Origin: Bacteroidota bacterium
GTDB lineage: Bacteria > Bacteroidota > Ignavibacteria > UBA10030 > UBA6906
Length of the DNA stretch: 12,757 nt
Reading direction: 5' to 3'
Assembly (NCBI GenBank): GCA_003541875.1
Contig: DPLS01000348.1
Span: 1-12,757 of the forward strand
Positions 1-7,283 of the stretch are shown here, piece by piece (positions within the stretch are counted from its first letter, which is position 1; each line of letters starts with the position of its first letter). A model generated the notes under the pieces. The model saw nothing but the letters and a program-made list of their open reading frames with translations. It did not search any database and was not told the DNA's origin. A program made the position numbers and the translations under genes.

Positions 1-784
1 GTGAGACGATAACTCTGTGTTCTTGTTCCTTGCCCCCCAACCTGACAGCACGCACCGAGCCATTCTCAACCACAAGGCGCTCAATTGCAGCATCGGTGAG
101 GATCTTTCCGCCCAGGTCCTTGATCTTGCTCTGGAGCGTATCAACAACACACTGAAGGTTCCCTCTGATGTGGCCCATTACTTCGCGTTGAGAAACCCTT
201 CGACGCGTGGAAGCCATGCGCCGAACCCGTGACCAAATATACGTCATGGGAATTGTCTCATAGCGCCCATCGAACTTTGCGTTGAGCAGCGGCTTCCAGA
301 ATTTCTCGTAGAGAGTTCTTCCGCCTTTCGCGGTCAAGAAATCCTGAATTGACACATGCTCAAGTCTGTGCCAATCATTCTGCATCTTGCACCACTGCAG
401 CGTCAGTGCAAGCCGGAATCTATCGGCGAGTGAGAGGAGTGGAAATCGAAGATACTCGCCGATCGTTGCCATCGAGTATATCCCGCCATGACTGTAGAAT
501 CCTGCCCTGGTCTCTGTGAAATAGATTCGTTCACCGAGTCCAATTTCATTAATCAAGGAAAGCCAGTTCCGATCATTCATGAGAATGACATGATAGAATC
601 TGTCCATTGAAATGCCATTCACAGTGATCGACCGGACCAACCCACCAACCGACGAATCTCTTTCGTACAGCGTTACGCCATGGCCGTCCTTCGCAAATCG
701 ATATGCAAGTGTAAGTCCGAGCAATCCTCCCCCAACAATGCCAATATTCATTTTGCTGCCAGGAAAAGTGGTCGGTACGTCCAT
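1..784 (-). CDS. FAD-dependent oxidoreductase (protoporphyrinogen oxidase / UDP-galactopyranose mutase-like), 3' end missing
   Basis: The open frame runs off the left edge, so only about 261 N-terminal residues are visible; related proteins are usually 430-450 residues. The start shows an FAD-binding Rossmann motif, GGGLLG (residues 18-23), an acidic residue ending the second strand (E41) and the GGLVRS segment (47-52) typical of amine-oxidase/HemY-like flavoproteins. Members of this group often sit next to polyprenyl-phosphate glycosyltransferases in surface-glycan clusters, as here; the substrate is unknown. I chose the ATG at 784 because a strong GGGGAGG lies 5 bases upstream and its ATG overlaps the glycosyltransferase stop as TGATG, suggesting translational coupling. 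An in-frame ATG at 751 (protein beginning MNIGIVGGG) matches the usual family start but has no clear SD. Flavoprotein assignment is firm; the specific reaction is inference. Confidence 0.85.
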   Translation of the reverse strand, partial: MDVPTTFPGSKMNIGIVGGGLLGLTLAYRFAKDGHGVTLYERDSSVGGLVRSITVNGISMDRFYHVILMNDRNWLSLINEIGLGERIYFTETRAGFYSHGGIYSMATIGEYLRFPLLSLADRFRLALTLQWCKMQNDWHRLEHVSIQDFLTAKGGRTLYEKFWKPLLNAKFDGRYETIPMTYIWSRVRRMASTRRRVSQREVMGHIRGNLQCVVDTLQSKIKDLGGKILTDAAIERLVVENGSVRAVRLGGKEQEHRVIVS

Positions 785-1542
785 CAATTCCTCCCCAGTC
801 GAAAAAGAATCTCAGCGATAACTTCCCTCGACAGGAAGGAGATGTAGTTCATGATTGTCCTCCACACTTTCATCTTACTTCTACCCTTGCGCTCATCAAA
901 CTGCAGAACCATCGGAATCTCATCCACTGTAGCATGCACGCGACGCAACTTGAAGAGAATTTCCGCTGCGACCGTGAAGCCGTCAGACTGAATGAACCGA
1001 TCCCCAAACCTGGCCGCTGCCTGTTTCAATACGGCGCTCCGGTAGGCTCTGTAGAATGAACTATATGTATGGCACCGCGTAATCGGGAAAAGGATGCGCA
1101 TCACCAGATTGATTCCAGAACTCATCACCTTCCGTTCAAACGAGACTCCACGCAAGGCACCGCCTGGAGCGTAGCACGATGCAAGGACAACATCTGCACC
1201 TGCGTTTATCTTGGCGAGCATTTCATGGAGCAGCGAAAGGTCTCCAGTGTTGTCCGCTTCCAGGGTGAAGATAATGTCGCCATCAGTCGCCATCGACAAC
1301 GCTGAACGAAACCCGGTGCGGAACCCTTGCCCAACCCCGAGGTTGTGAGGATGGTGCTCGATATGAATTGGCATCACCTTCTGGAATTCCTCAGCAACTG
1401 CCACAGTCCCATCGGTGCTGCCATCATTGACGAGCACGATTCTGAAAGGGGCGTTGAACGATGATGCTACGACCTTGAGAGACGTGAAGAACCGAGGAAG
1501 GTTTTGCTCTTCATTATAAGCAAGGACGATGAAGTAGTGCAT
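784..1542 (-). CDS. Family 2 glycosyltransferase, polyprenyl-phosphate mannose/glucose synthase-like
   Basis: This 252-residue GT-A enzyme probably moves a sugar from a nucleotide donor to a polyprenyl (undecaprenyl) phosphate on the cytoplasmic face of the membrane. The N-terminus shows the GT2 pattern: AYNEEQNLP (residues 8-16), VNDGSTDGT (38-46), a donor/metal site EADN (95-98) and the late basic motif RKGRSKMK (218-225) characteristic of DPM1-like enzymes. The usual metal motif is D-A-D; here the first Asp is Glu. There is no C-terminal GtrA-like membrane domain, so it is the short DPM1 type. It lies 14 bases after the epimerase stop and overlaps the oxidoreductase start by one base, so the three are very likely cotranscribed. 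Its SD is weak. The sugar is not determined by the sequence. Confidence 0.92.
   Translation of the reverse strand: MHYFIVLAYNEEQNLPRFFTSLKVVASSFNAPFRIVLVNDGSTDGTVAVAEEFQKVMPIHIEHHPHNLGVGQGFRTGFRSALSMATDGDIIFTLEADNTGDLSLLHEMLAKINAGADVVLASCYAPGGALRGVSFERKVMSSGINLVMRILFPITRCHTYSSFYRAYRSAVLKQAAARFGDRFIQSDGFTVAAEILFKLRRVHATVDEIPMVLQFDERKGRSKMKVWRTIMNYISFLSREVIAEILFRLGRN
790..796 (-). promoter_or_regulatory. Strong ribosome binding site for the FAD oxidoreductase
   Basis: GGGGAGG on the minus strand sits 5 bases before the ATG at 784, inside the last codons of the preceding glycosyltransferase gene. It decides the start in favour of 784 over the downstream ATG at 751. Confidence 0.65.
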
Positions 1543-1556
1543 GTCGACAAAGAATC

Positions 1557-2573
1557 TCAGTTACTTGCGCCGGAAAGAGGGAGAGTCGATCCCGCCTTCC
1601 ACAGTTTCGTTTGCCAATCGATTGCTATCTTGAGGCCTTCCTCAAGCTCCATAGTGGGGGCAAATCCTAACAAATTCTTTGCCTTGCTGATTTCAGGAAT
1701 CCTGCGACGGACATCCTCATATTTCCCGCCAAAGAATGTCGAGTACGGCACAAACTGTAGTGGCGGCCTCCCCTCCCCTTTCATCAATCTCCAAATCATT
1801 TCGGCGAGTTCGACTATTGTAATTTCGCGCGTGTCCCCGATATTGAAGATCTCGCCGTCGGACTTGTCACTTTCCATGGTCAACACTGTTCCCGCAACAA
1901 GATCATCGACGTAAGTAAAGGAGCGGGTCTGGAGACCGTCACCATGAATCTCGATAGGCTTCCCCTTAAGAACCGCGTCAATGAACACTGATTGAGGCCC
2001 CCCCCACCATGTAGTGTGCTGATTCCGTCCGTAACCACCGAAGTAACGAACGATGGCCACCCTTGTCTTGTATTTCTCAGTGTGAGCGAAACACAAATGC
2101 TCATCGTAGATTTTCGAAACGGCATAGGCCCAACGAGCGACCCCTGACTCTCCGAGCACGAGACTGTCCGTCTCCTTGAATGGGACCTCTGAATTCTTCC
2201 CATACACGTCGGACGTGGAGGCAAACATCACTTTGCAGTTGGTGCGCCGGGCAAATTCCAAAACGTTTTCCGTGCCCTTGAGGTTCACGTGGAGGGTGTC
2301 CAGAATATTCCCGTAGCGGGGGATCTTGTATGCAGCCAGATGGACAACACAGCACGCGTCCGGTACTTCTTGAAGTGTCGCTGGGTCAGTGATATCAGCT
2401 TTTTGAAAGGCAAATCTTGGATGCGTGAGAAATCCGTCAATATTCCTCATGAACCCGTTCGCCAGGTTGTCAATCCCGATGACGTCATAGCCTCGGTCAA
2501 TCAGGACGCGCAGAAGATTGGAGCCGATGAAACCAGCGACCCCTGTAACAACAACTGTTTTGGCGTTGGGCAT
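1557..2573 (-). CDS. NAD-dependent epimerase/dehydratase (extended SDR, nucleotide-sugar type)
   Basis: A 338-residue extended short-chain dehydrogenase. It has the NAD-binding loop GVAGFIG (residues 11-17), the ADITD strand (59-63), the catalytic Ser/Thr region STSDVYG (119-125), the catalytic pair Y150 and K154 in YAVSK, and the nucleotide-sugar-binding segment RSFTYVDDLV (217-226). These features fit UDP-glucose 4-epimerase-like or NDP-sugar dehydratase/decarboxylase enzymes; the sequence does not separate them. Length is usual for the family. It is the first gene of the epimerase, GT2, FAD-oxidoreductase unit, so it probably supplies the donor sugar that the GT2 loads onto a lipid carrier. 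A candidate promoter lies about 50-75 bases upstream. The SD is weak (AAGAACAAGA before the ATG). Confidence 0.93.
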   Translation of the reverse strand: MPNAKTVVVTGVAGFIGSNLLRVLIDRGYDVIGIDNLANGFMRNIDGFLTHPRFAFQKADITDPATLQEVPDACCVVHLAAYKIPRYGNILDTLHVNLKGTENVLEFARRTNCKVMFASTSDVYGKNSEVPFKETDSLVLGESGVARWAYAVSKIYDEHLCFAHTEKYKTRVAIVRYFGGYGRNQHTTWWGGPQSVFIDAVLKGKPIEIHGDGLQTRSFTYVDDLVAGTVLTMESDKSDGEIFNIGDTREITIVELAEMIWRLMKGEGRPPLQFVPYSTFFGGKYEDVRRRIPEISKAKNLLGFAPTMELEEGLKIAIDWQTKLWKAGSTLPLSGASN

Positions 2574-2620
2574 TCTTGTTCTTAAGAATCTTTGGTCAGG
2601 AGATCTGCGTAGCAGGTGCT

Positions 2621-2649
2621 ATCATAGAGAATTGGCAGCACAATAACAA
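2621..2649 (-). promoter_or_regulatory. Candidate promoter of the epimerase-GT2-oxidoreductase operon
   Basis: On the minus strand TTGTTA (2649-2644) and TATGAT (2626-2621) are separated by 17 bases, in the 107-base gap between the GT39 stop and the epimerase start. The -10 matches 5 of 6 and the -35 matches 4 of 6 of the sigma-70 consensus. It would give a leader of about 40 bases. This is pattern matching only. Confidence 0.4.
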
Positions 2650-2680
2650 CAGGCCGTAGTGAGAACCATTCTACTGCATC

Positions 2681-4249
2681 CTACCCGGCAAGTCGGAAGA
2701 CGAGTAAGTCGGTCCGACCAATAATCAAATGATACATCGAGACCAGACGCTCGTAGAGCAGTGCATTGGAACGGAGATTCTCCACATCTCCACCGAACAC
2801 CACAAAATGTTTGGCACCCTGTGCCACAAGATGATCAATGGCTTCAGGTGTCACCCAAGCAAGGGAGAGATACCATCCGCGTCGCCCACTGAAATAGAAC
2901 ATCTGTGGAGGAGTATCGATAGTCTCCGGAGTTTTCTCGTTGCCGTATGAGGTTGCCACAACGATGAGCGAACCCTCTTTAGTCACCGACTTAACTTCTT
3001 CGGCATAGGCCCTGATGTGCGCCTCACTTTCGAGGAATGTAATTGGCACCCTTGCAGACCTAATTGCTACACCGACAGCACTTGACGCGACAAGCAGGCA
3101 CAGCAGCAGGATCAGCAAAGACTGCATGGATTGCGAGTGGGCAAGTAACGGCATGCGCACGACTCCCTCGATCACAAAGAATAGTCCAACGCTTCCCAGG
3201 ATGGCCAGGGCAGGAAGCCATGGAAGTTGATAGTAGATCATATCCTTGTTCCCCTCTGCAATAGCGAGGGTGTAGACAATAAGTGCAACGGCCCACGCGA
3301 ACAGAACAAATGTAGTGCGCTTCATTGGTGGATGAAACAACCCACTAACAGCCAGGAGAAACACTACCGGAGAGGAGACGGAGAGGAGAATCCGCTTCCC
3401 CATCAGAACATAGAAGTTCACATCCAGCAACAGCCCTGCACGTGCGAATTTGTTGTACCCTCCTGAAAGAATGCCAAAGGTGTTCCCGTAGGTCGCGTAC
3501 AGAGTGTGAGAGTGGTAGTACCACAAAGCGACGGGGAGAAGAGACAGGATTCCAAACAGCCAAAATGGTAGCCGCTTGAAAGTATCTCTTCCATACTTCA
3601 CTACAAACAATCCCAGGAGCGGAAGTCCGATATAAAGCGCCGTTAGCTTGAGAAGCGCAGCAAGAGCAGTGAATACGATCGAGATGACGTAGTCGCTGAT
3701 TCGGTCGGCATCTGTCCAGCGTAGAAGGAAATGGATGGAAAGGAGTGAGCAGAGAATCAATGCCGGTTCACCAAGGAAGGTTTGACTGGCCAGCGCAAGC
3801 AAAGGTGAACAGCAAACGAGCAGGGCCGCGACAAATGCCACGGCAGAGTCGTACAATCTCTCTGAGAGTTTATAGACGGCGATGACAACTCCAAGACCGC
3901 ACAAGAACGGAATGACCAATGCCCATATTTCATGGACACCGAACGCTTGATAGAACAGTGCAGTGAGATATGGAAGGATTGGAAATTCCATCTCCACGAA
4001 ACCCGGGCCCGCACCACCCCAATCTATCTGCGGATAGAGAAATCGAAATCCATTGTGGAGATAATTCATCGCAACGCTGGAAAGGTCGGCTTGCCGCCAG
4101 CCAAGCGTTACGGTATCAAGGTGAAAGAACACACCGCTCCTGGTCATAAGTGCAAAGAGGAGCAAGAACAAGAGATGATAGCTTCGTGAGCGCTTGATGA
4201 CACCTCTGAACTTTGCAGCAGACGAGCGGGGTGTGCCTTCAGAGATCAT
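2681..4249 (-). CDS. GT39/ArnT-like integral membrane glycosyltransferase (GT-C fold)
   Basis: About 522 residues with roughly ten or more hydrophobic helices followed by a soluble C-terminal part of about 120 residues. The first periplasmic loop has WRQAD (residues 51-55) and a later EFPILPYL stretch (88-95), the pattern of the bacterial GT39/PMT-like family whose Asp is the catalytic base. Such enzymes use polyprenyl-phosphate sugars as donors on the outer face of the cytoplasmic membrane, which fits the DPM1-like GT2 and UppP beside it. The acceptor (lipid, glycan or protein) is unknown. I chose the ATG at 4249; a TTG seven codons upstream (4270) is also open. Neither has a good SD. The 284 bases upstream, to the end of uppP, hold no gene and no promoter I would defend. 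It may have its own transcript or share that of uppP. Confidence 0.88.
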   Translation of the reverse strand: MISEGTPRSSAAKFRGVIKRSRSYHLLFLLLFALMTRSGVFFHLDTVTLGWRQADLSSVAMNYLHNGFRFLYPQIDWGGAGPGFVEMEFPILPYLTALFYQAFGVHEIWALVIPFLCGLGVVIAVYKLSERLYDSAVAFVAALLVCCSPLLALASQTFLGEPALILCSLLSIHFLLRWTDADRISDYVISIVFTALAALLKLTALYIGLPLLGLFVVKYGRDTFKRLPFWLFGILSLLPVALWYYHSHTLYATYGNTFGILSGGYNKFARAGLLLDVNFYVLMGKRILLSVSSPVVFLLAVSGLFHPPMKRTTFVLFAWAVALIVYTLAIAEGNKDMIYYQLPWLPALAILGSVGLFFVIEGVVRMPLLAHSQSMQSLLILLLCLLVASSAVGVAIRSARVPITFLESEAHIRAYAEEVKSVTKEGSLIVVATSYGNEKTPETIDTPPQMFYFSGRRGWYLSLAWVTPEAIDHLVAQGAKHFVVFGGDVENLRSNALLYERLVSMYHLIIGRTDLLVFRLAG

Positions 4250-4533
4250 TGGCCAAGGATTCTCAAACAATCGGTCCGGTGCAAGTTCTTACGGCTCCAA
4301 GATACTAAAAAACCGTCGAACAGAAAAGATGGCCCGTTGCGAGAGTTGCCTGCCGTAACACAGAAGCGTGGCAAATCGGAAAGGAGGGTTTCGTGTTCCA
4401 CGTCCCGCAGATACATACTAACGAACGAAGCGCAATGAAAAATACGGCATAAAAGAAGCACTCGGGAAGTCCTTGTTGCAAATCCTCGGTCGATTGCTCC
4501 GGGATCGGAAGACCACAACATCACTGCCGCAGG

Positions 4534-5388
4534 CTACGGCTGGATGTAACCAAACCACAACAGAACGATGAGTAGAAAACCAAGGGCAAACCGGTACCAT
4601 ACAAACAGCATAGCCGAATTGCGAGAAAGGTATTTGATAAGCCAAGCAATTGATGCGTACCCTGATATTCCTGCGACGAGCGTGGCAATCACGAGGTTTC
4701 CATAGCCAAGCAGGGCAACATCTCCATCGAGGTGCGCCATCTCGTGGAGGCCGCTTGCCAACACCGCCGGAATGCTCAACAAGAAGGAGAACCGGGCCGC
4801 CGATTCTCTGGTGAAGTTCAAGAACAAACCGGCAGTAATAGTCGTTCCTGACCGCGACGAGCCGGGCACCAATGCACACGCCTGAGCGAACCCAATGAGA
4901 AGGGCATCCTTAAGAGTGACATCTTCGAATGTGCGAATGTGGCGGGCAACTCTCTCAGCAATCCACAGCAATCCAGCAAGACCAATGAGGCTTGCAATAA
5001 TCACAGGAGTGCTCTTTGTGAACCAGCCGTGGATTTCCCGGTTGAACAGTAGGCCGACGAGTGCGACGGGAATCGTGCCGAAGAGAACGTACCATCCCAT
5101 TCTTGCCTGCCCTGGCAAACCAGTCGTGGCATTCCCCGACAATCTGCCGCGGAGATCACTTGCCAGGCCTTTGGAGATCGCGACGAAATCCTGTGAGAAG
5201 TATATGACGACTGCAGCAAGCGTCCCCAATTGCATGACGGCAATGAACTCAGTCCATGCTGCCAGGTTGTGCGAATTGATAAGCCCAAGGAGTTTGCCTG
5301 CGAGTGTAAGATGCGCGGTACTGCTGATGGGGATGAATTCCGTCAGTCCTTGAATCAAACCAAGCAGTATGGCGTCAAACACAGTCAC
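4534..5388 (-). CDS. uppP: Undecaprenyl-diphosphatase UppP (BacA)
   Basis: UppP removes a phosphate from undecaprenyl diphosphate, renewing the lipid carrier for peptidoglycan and other surface polymers; it is an integral inner-membrane enzyme and its overproduction is known to give bacitracin resistance. The 284-residue length is usual. Both signature regions are intact: QGLTEFIPISSTAH (residues 13-26), containing the (Q/E)xxxE pair Q13/E17 and H26, and PGSSRSGTT (175-183) with the conserved Arg179. Multiple hydrophobic helices are evident throughout. The start is GTG at 5388, supported by GGAGG seven bases upstream. It is divergent from the response regulator and faces the GT39 gene in the same direction with a 263-284-base gap. 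Assignment is firm. Confidence 0.97.
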   Translation of the reverse strand: MTVFDAILLGLIQGLTEFIPISSTAHLTLAGKLLGLINSHNLAAWTEFIAVMQLGTLAAVVIYFSQDFVAISKGLASDLRGRLSGNATTGLPGQARMGWYVLFGTIPVALVGLLFNREIHGWFTKSTPVIIASLIGLAGLLWIAERVARHIRTFEDVTLKDALLIGFAQACALVPGSSRSGTTITAGLFLNFTRESAARFSFLLSIPAVLASGLHEMAHLDGDVALLGYGNLVIATLVAGISGYASIAWLIKYLSRNSAMLFVWYRFALGFLLIVLLWFGYIQP

Positions 5389-5395
5389 TGGTAGA

Positions 5396-5402
5396 CCTCC
5401 GG
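5396..5402 (-). promoter_or_regulatory. Ribosome binding site supporting the GTG start of uppP
   Basis: CCGGAGG on the minus strand leaves a 7-base spacer before the GTG at 5388. It supports the non-ATG start, as the next in-frame GTG is two codons later. Confidence 0.65.
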
Positions 5403-5538
5403 ACGTTCTGGAAATCCCAATTCACCTCGGCCGTCACCTTCGAATAGAGCTGTAACTTCACACAGAGCATCTCGGTCAACAAGCGATGCACACACATGGT
5501 GCACTCATTCTCTGCGAAGTGCTCGCTAATCTTTTTCG

Positions 5539-5567
5539 TTGACACCCGACCAGAGGGTTCATATATT
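5539..5567 (+). promoter_or_regulatory. Near-consensus sigma-70-type promoter for the response regulator
   Basis: TTGACA (5539-5544) is a perfect -35 and TATATT (5562-5567) a 5-of-6 -10, with the ideal 17-base spacer. Transcription would start near 5574, giving a leader of about 24 bases before the ATG at 5598. The site lies in the 209-base gap between divergent uppP and the response regulator. No equally good uppP promoter was seen in the gap. Confidence 0.7.
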
Positions 5568-5597
5568 CTTTGAGACGATTCATCTACATACTCTCGA

Positions 5598-5957
5598 ATG
5601 CAAAAGAAAATTCTCGTTGTTGACGATGACCCTCTTTACCTTGATCTTGTGAGAGATGTCTTCGCTGGTCAGGATATTGAAATCGTTTCCGCCACCACTG
5701 GGGCCGAAGCACTGTCACTCCTGAAAACTCAGGTTCCGTCGTTGATAATCTCGGATTTTGAAATGCCCGGAATCAATGGGATCGAATTCCACTCTCAACT
5801 TCAAAAGGAAGAGAGGTCAAGAGACATCCCTTTCGTGTTCATGACTGGCTCCGCAGACCAGTCTCTCACCCGATATGTGCAACAACTCAAGATTCGGGTG
5901 TTTAGCAAAAACAACCTCACTCACGAACTCTTTAGACTCCTCAACGAAGTTCTGTAG
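5598..5957 (+). CDS. Stand-alone CheY-like response regulator receiver
   Basis: A 119-residue single receiver domain with no output domain. The acidic pocket is D9/D10/D11 in VVDDDP, the phosphoacceptor is D53 in SDFEMPG, the switch Thr is T83 in FMTGS, and the conserved Lys is K104 in FSKNN. All catalytic residues of a working receiver are present, so it should accept phosphate from a histidine kinase and signal by protein contact. The usual Lys-Pro after the fifth strand is Lys-Asn here. No kinase is encoded in the window, so the partner is elsewhere. It is the only plus-strand gene, divergent from uppP and convergent with the choice-of-anchor V gene. It has a strong promoter but a poor SD before the ATG. 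Confidence 0.95.
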   Translation: MQKKILVVDDDPLYLDLVRDVFAGQDIEIVSATTGAEALSLLKTQVPSLIISDFEMPGINGIEFHSQLQKEERSRDIPFVFMTGSADQSLTRYVQQLKIRVFSKNNLTHELFRLLNEVL

Positions 5958-6001
5958 TCACCCCCCGACACGAAATCTGCCTCCATACATCCGGACAGAA
6001 T

Positions 6002-6020
6002 CCCCCAAGCACAGCGGGGG
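6002..6020. terminator. Weak hairpin between convergent genes
   Basis: CCCCC and GGGGG form a 5-bp stem around a 9-base loop in the 111-base gap between the receiver stop and the end of the choice-of-anchor V gene. Only short T-rich stretches follow on either strand (CTTTG on plus, ATTCT on minus), so it is a marginal bidirectional terminator candidate. Confidence 0.25.
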
Positions 6021-6068
6021 CTTTGAGTTCCATGTCCCAGACTGCGTTGACTGTGTAAGGCTGTCTCA

Positions 6069-6947
6069 CTACTTCAACAGAAGCATTTTCCTTGTCGCAA
6101 CAAACGACCCTGCATTTGGACTTCTCACAATCAATCGATACAGATACACACCACTCGCGAGAGGGCTCGATTCCCCCCTTCCAAACACTACTTCATGGAC
6201 GCCTGCACCCAGGTACCCATCCACAAGCTGGCTCGCCTTTCGGCCCGACATATCATATGCTGCAAGAGACACCTGACCTGCTGCTGGCATCTCGAAGTTG
6301 ATCACTGTGCTCGGGTTGAACGGGTTCGGATAGTTTTGCGCTAATCGAAATGCTTGAGCAACATGGCCTTCCAACACATTCGTTGGATTCACAATTCGAA
6401 CAAGAAACTTCGGCGCGAAATTCCAATAGTCGCCGCTCGGATCAAAACTCGTATCGACACTATTGCCGTTGGCATATATCGTGTCCATAACCCCAAACAA
6501 GCTGGGCGCGCGATACCAGAACGACCACGAAACGGTATCACGTCCAGCCGCAAGCCTGGGCTGGGTATGTGTGAGTTCAAGACTGTCAACAGGATTGAAC
6601 GGCTCAATCCTCATCAGTTGGGTGTGCATCGAGTCAGCCACACCCAAGTCTCCATAGAATGCCGCAACGTCAAACCCCGCTGCGATACTCGAATCCTTAG
6701 CAACGTTGATTGTGAAGACGGCCTGTCGTCCCGCGGCCAGAGTCTCAGGACCCGATATCCAAACTCGCACCCGCATACTCGCCGAATCACCGTGACAGAA
6801 ACAACCCTTCACAAGAAAGTTTGGAGTCGAGGTGTTCAGCGGCTTCTTCGTCTGACCAACGATTCCATCATCATAGAGGATCTTGAACCCACACAACAGT
6901 GCTGCCCCGGCAATCAATACAAAACCGATAACCCGAAGTCTCGTCAT
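6069..6947 (-). CDS. Choice-of-anchor V domain protein with C-x-C-H motif and T9SS type A sorting domain
   Basis: A 292-residue secreted protein. Residues 5-20 are a hydrophobic signal or anchor; Cys19 is preceded by Leu, so a lipobox is not convincing. Residues about 47-190 match the choice-of-anchor V layout: a Cys/His motif GCFCHG (48-53), a beta-rich body, ELTHTQP (124-130), WSFWYRAPS (141-149), a YANGN segment and SGDYW (171-175). In this family the Cys/His site normally resembles the heme c motif CXXCH; here it is C49-F-C51-H52, one residue short, so covalent heme is uncertain. Residues about 202-292 are a T9SS type A C-terminal domain, opening LAQNYPNPFNPST and ending KMLLLK, which directs export to the cell surface. 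The start ATG has only a weak SD. The exact biological role is unknown. Confidence 0.87.
   Translation of the reverse strand: MTRLRVIGFVLIAGAALLCGFKILYDDGIVGQTKKPLNTSTPNFLVKGCFCHGDSASMRVRVWISGPETLAAGRQAVFTINVAKDSSIAAGFDVAAFYGDLGVADSMHTQLMRIEPFNPVDSLELTHTQPRLAAGRDTVSWSFWYRAPSLFGVMDTIYANGNSVDTSFDPSGDYWNFAPKFLVRIVNPTNVLEGHVAQAFRLAQNYPNPFNPSTVINFEMPAAGQVSLAAYDMSGRKASQLVDGYLGAGVHEVVFGRGESSPLASGVYLYRLIVRSPNAGSFVATRKMLLLK
6792..6803 (-). other. Atypical C-x-C-H motif codons
   Basis: Four codons encode C49-F-C51-H52 of the choice-of-anchor V protein. Standard heme c attachment needs C-x-x-C-H; here only one residue separates the cysteines. Confidence 0.8.
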
Positions 6948-7169
6948 GTCGCTGAAATGGCGGTCTAGTGCGCGATAATGTCGTTACGCTGAAGGAACAG
7001 GGTTGTGAGAATTCCTATCTCAAGAAAACGAAAGTCCAGTTTAGGCGCAACCCCGCCGTGCACAAAGGAAGGAGAAGAACTGCGACCATCGAGTCCAAAG
7101 ACCAGCTTCACGAAAGATTCATCCTATCTCTCGTTTTCCACGATGGGCTTGTGAGAAAAGACAACCGCC
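6948..7169. other. Non-coding stretch with open frames on both strands
   Basis: With the element at 7170-7281 this makes a 336-base gap between two minus-strand T9SS genes. Frames in the same codon phase are open on both strands: 81 codons on plus (6968-7213), and on minus a frame ending at 6965 with a single internal TAG near 7124. Neither has a convincing SD, and the plus frame starts only 20 bases from a divergent start codon. I see no recognisable protein; it may be part of the same repeated unit or a decayed gene. Confidence 0.35.
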
Positions 7170-7281
7170 GTCATTCCGGACCTGTGCTCTCTGGCAAGAG
7201 GCCTCGGTCCTGAAGAATGAGTTCGGGAAACTTGGCAATCATCAAGCGCTCTGCGGCAATTGTATCGCCGTGCCGAATGAC
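7170..7281. repeat. Probable dispersed palindromic element (REP/MITE-like)
   Basis: This 112-base block is bounded by inverted copies of GTCATTC (7170-7176) and GAATGAC (7275-7281). Inside, TCATTCCGGACC (7171-7182) pairs with GGTCCTGAAGAATGA (7206-7220) at 11 of 12 positions with one 3-base bulge. Read on the plus strand, the left half gives an RHSGP-type peptide, a pattern I associate with spurious translations of dispersed intergenic repeats; that is recollection, not a search. Its right end lies one base from the T9SS gene stop codon. No second copy is in the window, so the repeat status is inferred from the inverted ends. Confidence 0.42.
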
Positions 7282-7283
7282 CA

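Noticed and set aside
4271..4533. Promoter or terminator in the GT39-uppP gap
   Set aside because: A TATCTT-like site near a T-run was seen, but no matching -35 and no stable hairpin; the region is otherwise unremarkable.
4418..4879. 153-codon minus-strand open frame
   Set aside because: It overlaps the 3' part of uppP in another frame, and the uppP signature motifs show which frame is real.
5487..5503. TGCAC/GTGCA inverted repeat as an operator in the uppP-receiver gap
   Set aside because: A 5-bp stem with a 7-base loop is too short and common to support, and it does not overlap the promoter at 5539-5567.
6354..6968. 204-codon plus-strand open frame
   Set aside because: It lies antisense to the choice-of-anchor V gene, whose domain and T9SS motifs are clear on the minus strand.
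6968..7213. 81-codon plus-strand open frame as a small gene
   Set aside because: It starts with GTG without an SD, only 20 bases from a divergent start codon, ends inside the inverted-repeat element, and resembles no protein I recognise.
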